A stretch of 64,000 bases of DNA from Salinimicrobium sediminilitoris (GTDB lineage Bacteria; Bacteroidota; Bacteroidia; Flavobacteriales; Flavobacteriaceae): assembly GCF_020866905.1 (NCBI RefSeq), contig NZ_JAIVCC010000017.1:173761-237760 (forward strand), read 5' to 3'. Every line of letters starts with the position of its first letter. The first letter of the stretch is position 1. Positions 1 through 9,300 of the stretch are shown here, piece by piece. The position numbers and the translations under genes are program-made. Under the pieces are notes generated by a model. The model made no database searches. It had not been told where the DNA came from and saw only the letters and a program-made list of their open reading frames with translations.

Positions 1-116
1 TGGTGCTTGTAATTTGAATTTTACCCGAAGGGTATAGAATCCCAATTACATCCGGCGCTGGAAATACAAAAGCTCTGCCGGCTTCGCCGTCAGCTTTTCT
101 TGTTTTCGTCGCTACT

Positions 117-175
117 GCAAAGCAAGCTTTGCGCAGCTCCTTAAACAAGAAAAGCGATGCTTTCGCATCGCTTTT
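117..175 (-). terminator. Hairpins downstream of tRNA-Pro(GGG)
   Basis: Two perfect inverted repeats lie just past the 3' end of the leftward tRNA. The nearer has ten-base arms (150-159 and 166-175) around CTTTCG, rich in A/T at the base of the stem, as in an intrinsic terminator. The farther (117-123 with 126-132, arms GCAAAGC/GCTTTGC) has a two-base loop. A third, imperfect hairpin can be drawn at 68-97. I read the first as the tRNA terminator; the others are structure of unknown role. Confidence 0.55.
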
Positions 176-182
176 GTGCTTG

Positions 183-256
183 TCGGGATGACAGGATTTG
201 AACCTGCGACCCTACGCCCCCCAGACGTATACGCTACCGGACTGCGCCACATCCCG
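183..256 (-). tRNA. tRNA-Pro (anticodon GGG)
   Basis: The reverse complement folds as a 74-base cloverleaf. The acceptor stem CGGGATG pairs with CATCCCG with discriminator A, the T arm contains GGTTCAAATCC, and the anticodon stem TACGT/GCGTA encloses the loop CTGGGGG, giving anticodon GGG, which reads proline codons CCC and CCU. The 3' CCA is not encoded. A second proline tRNA with anticodon UGG lies near 48.5 kb. Confidence 0.95.
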
Positions 257-503
257 AAATGAGAGTGCAAATTAAGCAGCTTATTTCTAATTTTCAAAGG
301 GAAATATGCCTTTTTCCGGCCTTTCTCTTTTTCCTAATTTATGTCTGTCGCAAAATAACAGGAAATCAGAGGTCTAAAGGATTTCTGTAAAAACGCTAAT
401 CCCATAGTTTTAATAAAATCAATATGGGTTTAAGATACTTTTTTGAATAGCTATCCATTTTTTGCCTTAGTTTAGCCTCTGCACCTAAAACAGCTAACCA
501 AAA

Positions 504-2210
504 ATGAAGAAATATTTTATTTTTTTCTTTCTAATTCTTCTTCAGCAATCCTGCAAAATTCCTACTGAACCAAAAATCTACCCCTCTCTTTCTGAACGTG
601 GGCTTGTTGCAGAACATGCAATGGTGGTATCGGCAAGAAAAGAAGCTTCAAAAATTGGTTTAGAGATCCTTAAAAAGGGAGGCAATGCATTTGATGCAAT
701 GGTAGCTACAGAGATGGCCCTGGCCGTGGTTTATCCTTATGCCGGCAATTTAGGTGGCGGTGGATTCATGGTGTACAGGCTTAACACAGGCGAAACCGGC
801 GCTCTTGATTACCGGGAAAAAGCACCGCTTGGGGCACATCGTGACATGTACCTCGACAGTTTGGGAAATGCAGATCCTAAAAAAAGCAGGTTTGGAGGCC
901 TGGCAGTAGGAGTTCCGGGCACTGTAGCCGGTATTTTTGCTGTCCACGAAAAATTTGGAAGTATGTCCATGGAAAAGATCCTGGCTCCTGTCATTGCTCT
1001 GGCCCAGCAAGGATTTATAGTCACCAAAAATCAGGCAGCCTCACTTAAAAAACACAGAAGTGCGATTATTAAAGCCAACGGAGAGGAAGTCTTATTTGCA
1101 GAAGCTCATGAACCCGGGGACACCCTTAAGAACCATGCTTTAGCAGCGACTCTGGTAAAGCTTGCAACCAGGGGCAGGAACGAATTTTATTCGGGAGGGA
1201 CTGCAGAAAGACTGGTAAGATTCATTCAAGATAATGGAGGAATAATTTCAATGGAAGACCTGGCTACTTACGAGGCGCAATGGCGGGATCCTATTTCTTT
1301 CACTTACGACGACTTGAGGATCATCTCAATGTCTCCGCCATCGAGCGGCGGAATTGTAATGGGCCAAATTATGAAAATGATCGAAGCCTATCCCCTGGGC
1401 GAATATGGCCATAATTCGGTAAAGTCGATCCAGGTGATCACCGAAGCCGAAAGAAGAGCGTACGCCGATCGCGGCCACTACCTAGGTGACCCCGATTTTG
1501 TGGAAATTCCGACGCAAAAATTACTCAGCGATGAATATTTGGAGGATCGTATGCACAACTTCAGCTTTGACAGCGCCACTCCCTCCTCTGCCATTAGTCA
1601 CGGCAGCATTCCAGGCTATGAAAGCATGGAAACCACCCACTACTCTATTGTGGATTCCGAAGGAAATGCGGTCTCGGTGACTACCACACTTAATGGAGCT
1701 TATGGATCCAAACTTTATGTGGAGGAATTAGGTTTTTTCCTAAACAACGAAATGGATGACTTTAGTGCCAAACCCGGAGTTCCCAACATGTTTGGACTCA
1801 TAGGAGGCGAAGCCAATGCTATTGAGCCCGGAAAAAGAATGTTGAGTTCAATGACTCCTTCAATTGTAGAAAAGGAAGGAGAGCTTTGGATGGTTCTGGG
1901 TTCCCCGGGTGGATCCACTATAATCACTTCCGTGATGCAAACTATCTTAAATGTTGCCGAATACAGAATGGGAATGCAACAGGCTGTGAGCGCCCCCAGG
2001 TTTCACCATCAATGGTTACCCGACGAAGTACTTTTTGAACCCGATTCTTTTGCTGAAGCTACCCTGGATTCCCTGCAATTAAAAGGTTATGAGGTCTCTG
2101 TGGGAGAATCCACCATATTAGGAAAAGTTAACGCTATTCTGGTCCTTCCCAGCGGAAAACTGGAAGGAGGCGCCGATCCCCGGGGAGATGACGCTGCGGC
2201 AGGATATTAG
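504..2210 (+). CDS. ggt: Gamma-glutamyltransferase, lipoprotein
   Basis: Transfers or hydrolyses the gamma-glutamyl group of glutathione in the periplasm or at the surface. The 568-residue product is full length for the family and is made as one precursor that cleaves itself. The motif TTHYSIVD at about residue 377 supplies the threonine that becomes the N-terminal nucleophile of the small subunit. The downstream SSMTPS and GSPGGS motifs of the small subunit, and the glycine-rich GNLGGGG of the large subunit, are present. The N-terminus is a hydrophobic signal ending in a loose lipobox with Cys17, so it is probably a lipoprotein. It stands alone between a tRNA and a membrane protein of unknown function, and no promoter could be assigned with confidence. 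The family call is secure; preferred acceptor and physiological role cannot be told from sequence. Confidence 0.95.
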   Translation: MKKYFIFFFLILLQQSCKIPTEPKIYPSLSERGLVAEHAMVVSARKEASKIGLEILKKGGNAFDAMVATEMALAVVYPYAGNLGGGGFMVYRLNTGETGALDYREKAPLGAHRDMYLDSLGNADPKKSRFGGLAVGVPGTVAGIFAVHEKFGSMSMEKILAPVIALAQQGFIVTKNQAASLKKHRSAIIKANGEEVLFAEAHEPGDTLKNHALAATLVKLATRGRNEFYSGGTAERLVRFIQDNGGIISMEDLATYEAQWRDPISFTYDDLRIISMSPPSSGGIVMGQIMKMIEAYPLGEYGHNSVKSIQVITEAERRAYADRGHYLGDPDFVEIPTQKLLSDEYLEDRMHNFSFDSATPSSAISHGSIPGYESMETTHYSIVDSEGNAVSVTTTLNGAYGSKLYVEELGFFLNNEMDDFSAKPGVPNMFGLIGGEANAIEPGKRMLSSMTPSIVEKEGELWMVLGSPGGSTIITSVMQTILNVAEYRMGMQQAVSAPRFHHQWLPDEVLFEPDSFAEATLDSLQLKGYEVSVGESTILGKVNAILVLPSGKLEGGADPRGDDAAAGY

Positions 2211-2518
2211 TCGTGGTAAAATTGTGATCAATAATTAGCTTAAGGGAGGAATGGTGTACCATAAAATTTTATTCCTGCTTTTCTCATTTCTTCAGATAGG
2301 CTGAAAGGTTTCAAAAAATCTGCCTTTGATGTACATTTTAGATGCCTTTACAATTCTCTATTCACACTTTTATTGGAAGAGGCTTTGACCAATAAAAAAA
2401 CCAACTAAACAGAGTGAATTTCGATATATGGATCCGTATTAAATGAGCAGAAAGAATTATCTTTAAGAAGAGCTTTTTTGAAGCATTACTCCCGGCACAC
2501 CCCTTTTAAGATAAGGCT
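2211..2518. other. Intergenic stretch without a recognised gene
   Basis: This 308-base AT-rich stretch separates ggt from the next membrane protein gene. I see no ORF or RNA gene. Short palindromes occur near 2247-2272 (GGTGTACC and ATAAAATTTTAT inside AGGAAT/ATTCCT arms), which could act as a weak terminator for ggt. A TATCTTTA at 2458-2465 resembles a -7 element but lacks a good -33 partner. Confidence 0.4.
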
Positions 2519-3139
2519 TTGAACGGAATAAAGAACCTTTTAAAGAAAATGCTCTTCCCGGTGACCCCGGTAGTTGTTCTTGCCGGAATGTTTTTCTTCA
2601 TATTCATCTGGACCCTTATTGAAATATTTTCTACAACCCAAGCTTCTTCATTCCTTGCCGCGATAGCGGTTCCAATTTCTCTGTTTGTTTTTGTTCTTTA
2701 TGGGGTCGAAAGGTTTATCGTTAGAAAAATTAATTATAGAATACTTTTTATTGGAGAACTTGTCCTTTTGCTAATTGTACCAATATCCTTTTACTATTCA
2801 GTAAGTATGATCGATCTAAATGTGACTACTGAAAAAAGTTACTTTGTAGTACTCTTTGTCTCAAAGAAAAATCCGTTAACTGACTTTAAAAGAAAAGGTT
2901 TATTTGAAAAAGAGTTATCTGTATCTGATCATATTATCCATTTGGACAGTAGCCTGTACAACAATGAGGACCTAAGAATAAGAGTGCCCGAAAACTGGCG
3001 GGAGATCTCTTACTCTAATGGAGAAATAATGCTTTCGGGGAAATTGACCCGTTACAGATTGTATTCCACAGAGGAGAATTTGAATATTACTGTTGATGAA
3101 CTGCTGGGGGAGCTTGAAAAAGAGACTTTAGAGAGATAG
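2519..3139 (+). CDS. Membrane protein of unknown function
   Basis: I do not recognise the family. The 206-residue product has three hydrophobic segments, at about residues 14-35, 44-62 and 73-95, followed by a polar C-terminal domain of about 110 residues with alternating hydrophobic residues suggestive of beta structure. The translated start is TTG; an ATG ten codons later (2549) is equally possible and would shorten the N-terminus before the first membrane segment. The gene is isolated, with more than 240 bases on each side and no operon partner. No cysteines or catalytic motifs stand out. Coding is supported by the hydrophobic pattern and the long open frame, not by family membership. Confidence 0.6.
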   Translation: MNGIKNLLKKMLFPVTPVVVLAGMFFFIFIWTLIEIFSTTQASSFLAAIAVPISLFVFVLYGVERFIVRKINYRILFIGELVLLLIVPISFYYSVSMIDLNVTTEKSYFVVLFVSKKNPLTDFKRKGLFEKELSVSDHIIHLDSSLYNNEDLRIRVPENWREISYSNGEIMLSGKLTRYRLYSTEENLNITVDELLGELEKETLER

Positions 3140-3384
3140 AATAGGTTTAGAAGAAGTAGCTTGAATAATTCCGGTCCCACACATATTTTGCTATTCTATG
3201 GGTGGTTTTCCACCTTATTATAATAGAATACTTTTAGAAGCTGTTAACTTCACTGCAATCTTTGGTCACATCACGGAAATTGCCTAATTTTTAGTCTCTC
3301 CCGTTCTTAAATAGAAGACGCCCCCACCTCGAAAAAAGTTTGCATAAAGAAGCTTTTATTATTCGTACAACTGAAAAATGCGTT

Positions 3385-3561
3385 ATGGAAAATTACAAAG
3401 ATTTTGAAAAATTTGAAAAGCGACTTAACAGCCTTGATGATGATATAAGATCACGGGCGCTGCAGTACGCTTCGGAATTCTATGCCGATCACGATCTTAG
3501 CCGCGAAGAAGCCCTGGAAAAAGGCATTTCCAAAGCCGAACTGAAGAAAAGGGATCTGTAA
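3385..3561 (+). CDS. Small acidic helical protein, unknown function
   Basis: Encodes 58 residues when started at the ATG at 3385; the frame can be extended upstream to a TTG at 3340, but those residues look unlike coding sequence. The peptide is strongly charged and predicted mainly helical, ending in SREEALEKGISKAELKKRDL. There is no signal peptide or membrane segment, so it should be cytosolic. It converges on a small secreted-protein gene that ends eight bases away. No function can be assigned, but codon use and the regular amphipathic pattern favour a real gene. Confidence 0.55.
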   Translation: MENYKDFEKFEKRLNSLDDDIRSRALQYASEFYADHDLSREEALEKGISKAELKKRDL

Positions 3562-3569
3562 ACAGCAAA

Positions 3570-3755
3570 CTATCCCATTTGGGTAGTTTTGTACTGGTAG
3601 TTTATCCCGGGACGACTATGCATTTCAACACGATCCCAAGGGGTAGAGGAGTGAGCTTCTCCTTTGGCTCCGCATTTAAGATCGCTCTCCTGGGCTTTTG
3701 AACCAAAAATGGAACATAAAATAGCGGTAACGACAGCAACAATAACTTTTTCCAT
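3570..3755 (-). CDS. Small secreted protein, unknown function
   Basis: From the ATG at 3755 the product is 61 residues with a signal peptide (MEKVIVAVVTAILCSIFGSKA, cleaved after about residue 20) and a mature part of about 40 polar residues with one cysteine. An upstream in-frame ATG at 3806 would add 17 residues before the signal and is less likely. It lies downstream of the esterase-like gene on the same strand, separated by 178 bases that contain terminator-like hairpins. I do not recognise it; the signal peptide is the only support. Confidence 0.45.
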   Translation of the reverse strand: MEKVIVAVVTAILCSIFGSKAQESDLKCGAKGEAHSSTPWDRVEMHSRPGINYQYKTTQMG

Positions 3756-3841
3756 TATTCTTAATGATTTGGGTTTTGATGTAGTTGCCTTAGGGAAGCG
3801 GGCCAAATGTAATAATTAACTTTTATTTAGGAAAAAGAAAT

Positions 3842-3871
3842 GTGCAGAAAACTGCACCTCATATAAGGTGC
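3842..3871 (-). terminator. Two overlapping hairpins after the hydrolase gene
   Basis: GTGCAG/CTGCAC (3842-3847 with 3852-3857) and GCACCT/AGGTGC (3854-3859 with 3866-3871) share four bases, so the two stems cannot form fully together. Read on the minus strand, the GCACCT stem comes first and the GTGCAG stem second, followed by the T-rich ATTTCTTTTTCC. It may simply be the terminator of the hydrolase gene, or a read-through switch for the small gene beyond. Confidence 0.45.
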
Positions 3872-3933
3872 TGAAAATGCCATTTTTAAGACGGACTATT
3901 TAAGCTTTTGTGAACTGGATCTGTTGAATATTA

Positions 3934-4932
3934 TTACTCCTCCCCTTCTTCAGTAATCTGCTCTTTGATAAATTCAATTACCTCCCCATTGATCTCCGGG
4001 GTAGACCAATGCCCAACTTTTTCATAGGTATGGAATTCTGCATTTACGCCTTCGTTTTTATAAATATTTTGACAGGTCTCCCAACGCTTTGGTTGCATTT
4101 GTTCCCCAACAGTCGCATATACAACCGTACGCTCTTCTTCATTATAAGCATCGTCATATAGCACTGCATCATTGTCATCCAGTTGGCCCATAAAAATAAA
4201 CTGCGGCACCTTTTTATAAACTTCAAGATCTATTTCACTACCCGAGATCTCCCGCAGGTCATTGATCCCCAAAGGATAATTAAGCGTATAATTATTCATC
4301 TCTTTTAGTGGCAACATGAGGATACCATTCAAGCCACCGGTGACTACGGCCCGAAGTTTTTCCGGATGCAGAAATGTAAAACGGTTGACAAAACTACCGG
4401 ATGCCGAGAAGCCAGTCATTACTACTTTTTCCTCTACCGGAATCCCCAGATCCTGTAATCTTCGCCTGGCATCCCTAATCATCGCCAGCAACTGCAAGTC
4501 TATACGTTTGATCTCCTCATTTTGGGAGAGCATGGCATCTCTGTCCAGAGCGTGGGTGTATACGAGATTTTCCTTTCTAGTCCTGGGAAAAACCGGCACA
4601 AGTAACGGCAGGTGAAGTTCGGTGGCAACGATATTCCCTATAGATCTTTTTGTAGCCACAAAAATTGCCCCTTCCCGATGTAGTTCAATGGAATCTGATG
4701 TGAAACCGGTATTATTCGGTTCGACAGCCAGGAAGATTGTTTCAGCTTTTGTAGTTCCTTTTGGGATCATCAGTAAATATTCATGTGAAAAACCGGCAGC
4801 GGGATCGGCTTCAATGGAAATGAGCGTATCCTTAAGAAAGGACCCTGATCTGCTTTCGGAAAATGAGTTTTGGGAAAAACAATTTAAGAATGTCAGAATT
4901 AACGCAAGGCTAAGAAATAACTTCATAACCAT
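3934..4932 (-). CDS. Secreted alpha/beta-hydrolase, esterase-like
   Basis: A 332-residue exported enzyme with the alpha/beta-hydrolase layout. The signal peptide ends near residue 20 (NCFSQ). The nucleophile elbow is GFSASGS at residues 174-180, with Ser176 the probable nucleophile. The candidate acid is within GQLDDND (about 249-255) and the candidate base is His308 in KVGHWS. This spacing matches polyhydroxybutyrate-depolymerase or esterase-like families, but the substrate is not evident. Translation could also begin two codons later at 4926, which gives a cleaner signal peptide. It is flanked by an arsenite methyltransferase on the opposite strand and a small secreted protein downstream; neither suggests a substrate. 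Confidence 0.75.
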   Translation of the reverse strand: MVMKLFLSLALILTFLNCFSQNSFSESRSGSFLKDTLISIEADPAAGFSHEYLLMIPKGTTKAETIFLAVEPNNTGFTSDSIELHREGAIFVATKRSIGNIVATELHLPLLVPVFPRTRKENLVYTHALDRDAMLSQNEEIKRIDLQLLAMIRDARRRLQDLGIPVEEKVVMTGFSASGSFVNRFTFLHPEKLRAVVTGGLNGILMLPLKEMNNYTLNYPLGINDLREISGSEIDLEVYKKVPQFIFMGQLDDNDAVLYDDAYNEEERTVVYATVGEQMQPKRWETCQNIYKNEGVNAEFHTYEKVGHWSTPEINGEVIEFIKEQITEEGEE

Positions 4933-5129
4933 TTTTTTAGTAGACGAACCGTCTGAAGTTTAGCACTAATAAAATTAAAAAAATACTCTAAAAAAAACTC
5001 ACTTCAGAAGGTTACTTTAAACACAAAAAATATTTAAATGAAAAACAACCGGACATTTTTTACTGTTATTTTATTATCGTAATATTACAATGATTAATAA
5101 TGTTATTTGTTTTACACAAACTTTCAAAG

Positions 5130-6020
5130 ATGAAAACAGAACAAGAACTTAAAGATTCGGTTAAAGAGCGGTATTCTAAGATCGCGGAGCAGGGGAAGAT
5201 AGAAAATGCTGCTTCCTGCTGCGGTGCCACTACCCCTTCCAACAAGGTATATAATATTATGATGGACGATTACACCGGCACAGATGGTTATTTGGAAGAT
5301 GCCGACCTGGGTCTGGGTTGTGGTCTCCCTACTCAATATGCAGGAATAAAAAAAGGTGACACCGTTATAGATCTGGGGTCTGGTGCAGGTAATGATTGCT
5401 TTGTAGCCCGTCATGAAACCGGTGCGGAAGGTAAAGTGATAGGGATTGATTTTACCCCCACAATGATCAATAAAGCACGGACAAATGCTGAAAAGCTCGG
5501 GTTCAACAATGTGGAATTCCGCGAAGGAGATATTGATGAGATGCCTGTAAATGACAATAGTGCAGATGTCATTGTGAGCAACTGTGTACTTAACCTTGTG
5601 CCCAATAAGCAAAAAGTGATAAATGAGATCTTCAGGGTTCTCAAACCCGGAGGACACTTCAGTATTTCTGATATTGTTTTGGTAGGGAAACTTCCCGAAG
5701 CTTTACGCGAAGACGCGGAAATGTATGCAGGATGTGTGGCAGGAGCCATTCAAAAAGGGGATTACTTGCAGCACATTAAAGATGCAGGTTTTCAAAACCT
5801 TATCCTTCAGAAGGAAAAAACTATCACCATCCCAGATGATATTCTTGAGAAGTACCTTTCAGAACAAGAAATAGAAGAGTTTAAAAAAGGAGAAACGGGC
5901 ATTTTCAGTATCACAGTTTATGGGGAAAAGCCCGGCACAAAGAAAGATAAGCCGAAACTTATAATGTCAAATTTACAAGACCAGGGAGCATGTTGCACCC
6001 CGGATTCCGGATGCTGTTAG
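5130..6020 (+). CDS. arsM: Arsenite S-adenosylmethionine methyltransferase
   Basis: Adds methyl groups from S-adenosylmethionine to trivalent arsenic, a detoxification route that ends in volatile or less reactive methylarsenicals. From the ATG at 5130 it has 296 residues; a start ten codons upstream (5100) is possible. The SAM-binding motif VIDLGSGAGND is at about residues 79-89. Conserved family cysteines are visible at Cys64 (GLGCG), Cys152 (SNCVLN) and Cys202 (AGCVAG), together with the N-terminal CCG pair at 30-31. The last residues, GACCTPDSGCC, form an extra cysteine-rich tail common in bacterial ArsM and probably arsenic-binding. There is no arsR, arsB or arsC beside it, and no ArsR-like operator was recognised, so it appears to be a lone resistance gene with its own terminator. 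Confidence 0.93.
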   Translation: MKTEQELKDSVKERYSKIAEQGKIENAASCCGATTPSNKVYNIMMDDYTGTDGYLEDADLGLGCGLPTQYAGIKKGDTVIDLGSGAGNDCFVARHETGAEGKVIGIDFTPTMINKARTNAEKLGFNNVEFREGDIDEMPVNDNSADVIVSNCVLNLVPNKQKVINEIFRVLKPGGHFSISDIVLVGKLPEALREDAEMYAGCVAGAIQKGDYLQHIKDAGFQNLILQKEKTITIPDDILEKYLSEQEIEEFKKGETGIFSITVYGEKPGTKKDKPKLIMSNLQDQGACCTPDSGCC

Positions 6021-6058
6021 AGGAAAACAGAGGCATTTATTGCCATATTAATGACAAA

Positions 6059-6090
6059 AATACCTGCTCCTATTAGGGCAGGTATTTTTT
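6059..6090 (+). terminator. Terminator of arsM
   Basis: AATACCTGC (6059-6067) pairs with GCAGGTATT (6078-6086), with a further CCT/AGG pairing in the loop, followed by a T run to 6090. It is a standard intrinsic terminator 39 bases past the arsM stop. Confidence 0.85.
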
Positions 6091-6362
6091 ATTAAACGGC
6101 TAAATCTTTTAGCCAGTCTGCCTAATTGAACATTTTTCAATAGGTTAATGTCATTAATGAATTTTTAATGTTATAAATTCTTAACAAAATTATTCTCGTC
6201 TTTTAAGAAAATTTTTAGATTTACAATCTGATAATATTCCGGCTTCTTCCCTACCATTAGCCAGAACAAGTAAACCAATTCTTCTATAGGTATTTTATTA
6301 AGATTAATAGATAATACTTAAGTATCTACCAATTTAATAGGAGAGATAACAGCATTGCCCAT
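6091..6362. other. Leader region upstream of the ELWxxDGT protein
   Basis: This AT-rich stretch lies between the arsM terminator and the next start. It holds two small perfect hairpins, GGCTAAA/TTTAGCC (6098-6114) and ATTGAA/TTCAAT (6125-6141). AGGAGA lies about 20 bases upstream of the ATG, too far for a normal ribosome site. No clear TAnnTTTG promoter was found. Confidence 0.35.
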
Positions 6363-9300
6363 ATGAAACAAATTTACCTTCTCGTCCTCATTCTATCCCT
6401 GTTTAACATCAAAATTTCTTTTAGCCAAAATTTTGATGCCAGTTTAATTGAGCTGTATTTTGCCAATGACAGTTATCCCAGTGAGTTTATAAAATCTGAT
6501 TCTGGTTTTTATTTCACCGCTACAGATCGCCATAACGGAAGAGAACTATGGTTTACTGACGGAACTCTTAAAAATACCCGAATAGTTAAAGACATAGCCG
6601 AAGGTGACAGAGATTCAGATGTTATTCCATTGGTGGTAATGGGAGATTTATTGTTTTTCCAGGCCAGTATTAATTGGTGGTCAGATCCTCAACTCTGGGT
6701 TAGTGATGGGACTGAAGATGGCACCTATCCTATTAAAGACATTCCTGTTTATGAAATGTTCTTATTTCAGGGAAAAGCTTTTTTTCAATCTTCCGGGGAA
6801 GCCGCAGGAAACGAATTGTGGGTAAGCGACGGCACCTCTGAAGGAACTAAGCTCTTTAAGGATATTAATGAGGGGCTGAATGGCAGTCATCCTGCAGGAT
6901 TTTTTGAATTAAATAACCATCTATATTTTACAGCTAATGATGGAAAATCTGGTAGAGAAATATGGAAAACTGATGGAACCTCTGTGGGCACTACTTTACT
7001 AAAAGATATTCATGCTGTTCATGGTGCATTCTACAACAATACTAATTTCTTAGAATTTGATGATCAATTTTATTTTATGGCCGAAGATGGTCAGAATGGA
7101 ATTGAGCTTTATAAAAGCGATGGAACTGAAGAAGGCACTGTCATGGTAAAAGATATTAATCCTAACGGCAATGCTGCAACCCACCTGATTGGTACGGTGA
7201 CTCCACAAGGAATTTATTTTATAGCGAAAGATGGGCAAAACGGATATGAACTATGGAAAAGCGATGGAACCGAAAATGGAACTGTAATGGTCAAAAATAT
7301 CACCCAGCAGGGGGATACCTTCAGTTTTAACAGTTCTTCTGATAGTTTTGCTACTTCAGGTAATACCGTCTTTTTTGTCGGTAATGATGACATTAATGGA
7401 GCCGAACTATGGAAAACCGACGGATCTGAGGAAGGAACCTTGATCGTAAAAAACATTAGCCCCGGTAGTAACTCGACCTATATAAGACATTTAAAAAGTT
7501 TCGGAGATAGAGTTCTTTTTGTGGCTTCTTCAAATAACCTGGAAATTTCTCAGCTTTGGACAAGTGATGGTACAGAGAACGGTACCCTGCCACTACACGA
7601 AGTAGATATAACTACCAATCTTTCCACCTTTAATTTTGAATTTATTGAATTTAATAACAAAGTTTATTTTGTTGCAAACTCCATAATTCACGGTCACGAA
7701 TTATGGGTAACCGATGGAACAGCAGACGGCACAAAACTTTTTAAGGATTTTAATCACTGGTGGAGTAGCAACGCCCAGAACTTCCTTGACATTGATGGAT
7801 TGTTATATTTTAGTGCTAGAAAATATTCCCATGGAAATAATTTATTTATAAGTAATGGAACCCTTGAAGGCACAAAAAGAGTAAAAGAGATCAATTCAGA
7901 CTATATGTCCATAGACGAAAATTCTGAAATGATTGAGATGAATGGCAAGCTATATTTTAGTGCTATAGATGCAGAGTATGGCTATGAACTGTGGGTAAGT
8001 GATGGCACCGACAGTGGTACTCAAATGATAAAAGATATAGCACCGGGATCCAGAAGTAGTATGACCAGTGAAGGTTACAGTAAAACTTTTTCTATTGTTG
8101 GAGACAAGTTATTTTTTAGAGCCAATGATGGAGTCCATGGTAATGAATTATGGATGAGTGATGGAACTCCTTCAGGAACAAAATTAGTTAAGGATCTATA
8201 TCCCGGAGCCCCAAGTGGTGATGCTTCTAACATTGTGTCTTTGAACAACGCCATCTATTTTAGAGGTGCTGACAATACAGGACCTGCCTTATGGAAATCT
8301 GACGGAACATCCGGTGGTACTGTGAAGGTAAAAAACCTTCAGGATCTCCGGCAAATTAGAGTGGTCAATGATAAACTTATTCTTACCGCCGATCTTCAAA
8401 ATAGCACCTACGGTGCTCATGATCTTTTTTCTTCGGACGGAACTGCCGAGGGAACTATACATCTGAAAGCTTTTGGAGGTAATCTTGATGGAGATATACA
8501 ATTCATGACCATACTAAATGATGAATTATATTTTGTTGCCAAAAATCCTGAAACTTTTAGAGTTTCTGTTTATAAAACTGACGGAACCTTGGAAGGTACA
8601 AAGCTAATGGTCGACGGTGGAAAAATTGGAATTCATCCGGATATTAACGTTATCACCACCTGTGGGGATTATGTCTATTTCATTGCCGAGAAAGAAAATA
8701 ATTACAATGGAACTGAATTATGGAGAACTGCAGGTTCACCTGAAACCACCATCAGGTTGACCAAAACAACCGAAGGAATTTATAATTATATAAGTTCTCT
8801 GGCCTGTTTTCAAGACAATATTTATTTTAAGGATGCATATAATAATAAGGAAATCTGGCGAACAGATGGAAGCCCAGAGAATACGGATTTGATTTCTTAT
8901 ACCGTCAACGGAGGTGTTCCAACAGATGACTTAATGATCAATAAACTTGTCGCCGGTAAGAATGTTCTCTACTTCCTGGGAAGCACCAGTGAAAGCGGGG
9001 AGGAACTCTACGCCATCCAAAATGGTGAAATAGCCGCTCTTCCTGTAGATGAACCCCCCTCGGAAAATATATCGACAGATCTATTTTCAATTGAAATTAG
9101 CAATGAGACCTGTGCAGGTAAAGACAACGGGAATCTTTTTATTGAAGCTTCAGAAGAACATCCTTTTGTTGTCGAAATAGATGGAAAAGCTTATAGTTTT
9201 ACTAAAGAATTAATGCTTGGGGATCTTAAACCAGGCGATTATACTATTTGTATAACTATTGAATCCCGTACAGATTTCCGGCAGTGTTTCGAATTTAAGG

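Noticed and set aside
112-297. Short open frame across tRNA-Pro(GGG)
   Set aside because: It covers the tRNA, which explains the bases fully.
5124-5657. Open frame of 177 codons antisense to arsM
   Set aside because: Antisense to a conserved methyltransferase, with no signal, domain or promoter.
6500-9000. Possible tandem DNA repeats or CRISPR-like array
   Set aside because: The periodic similarity is at the protein level (ELWxxDGT repeats); spacing and bases vary, with no identical direct repeats.
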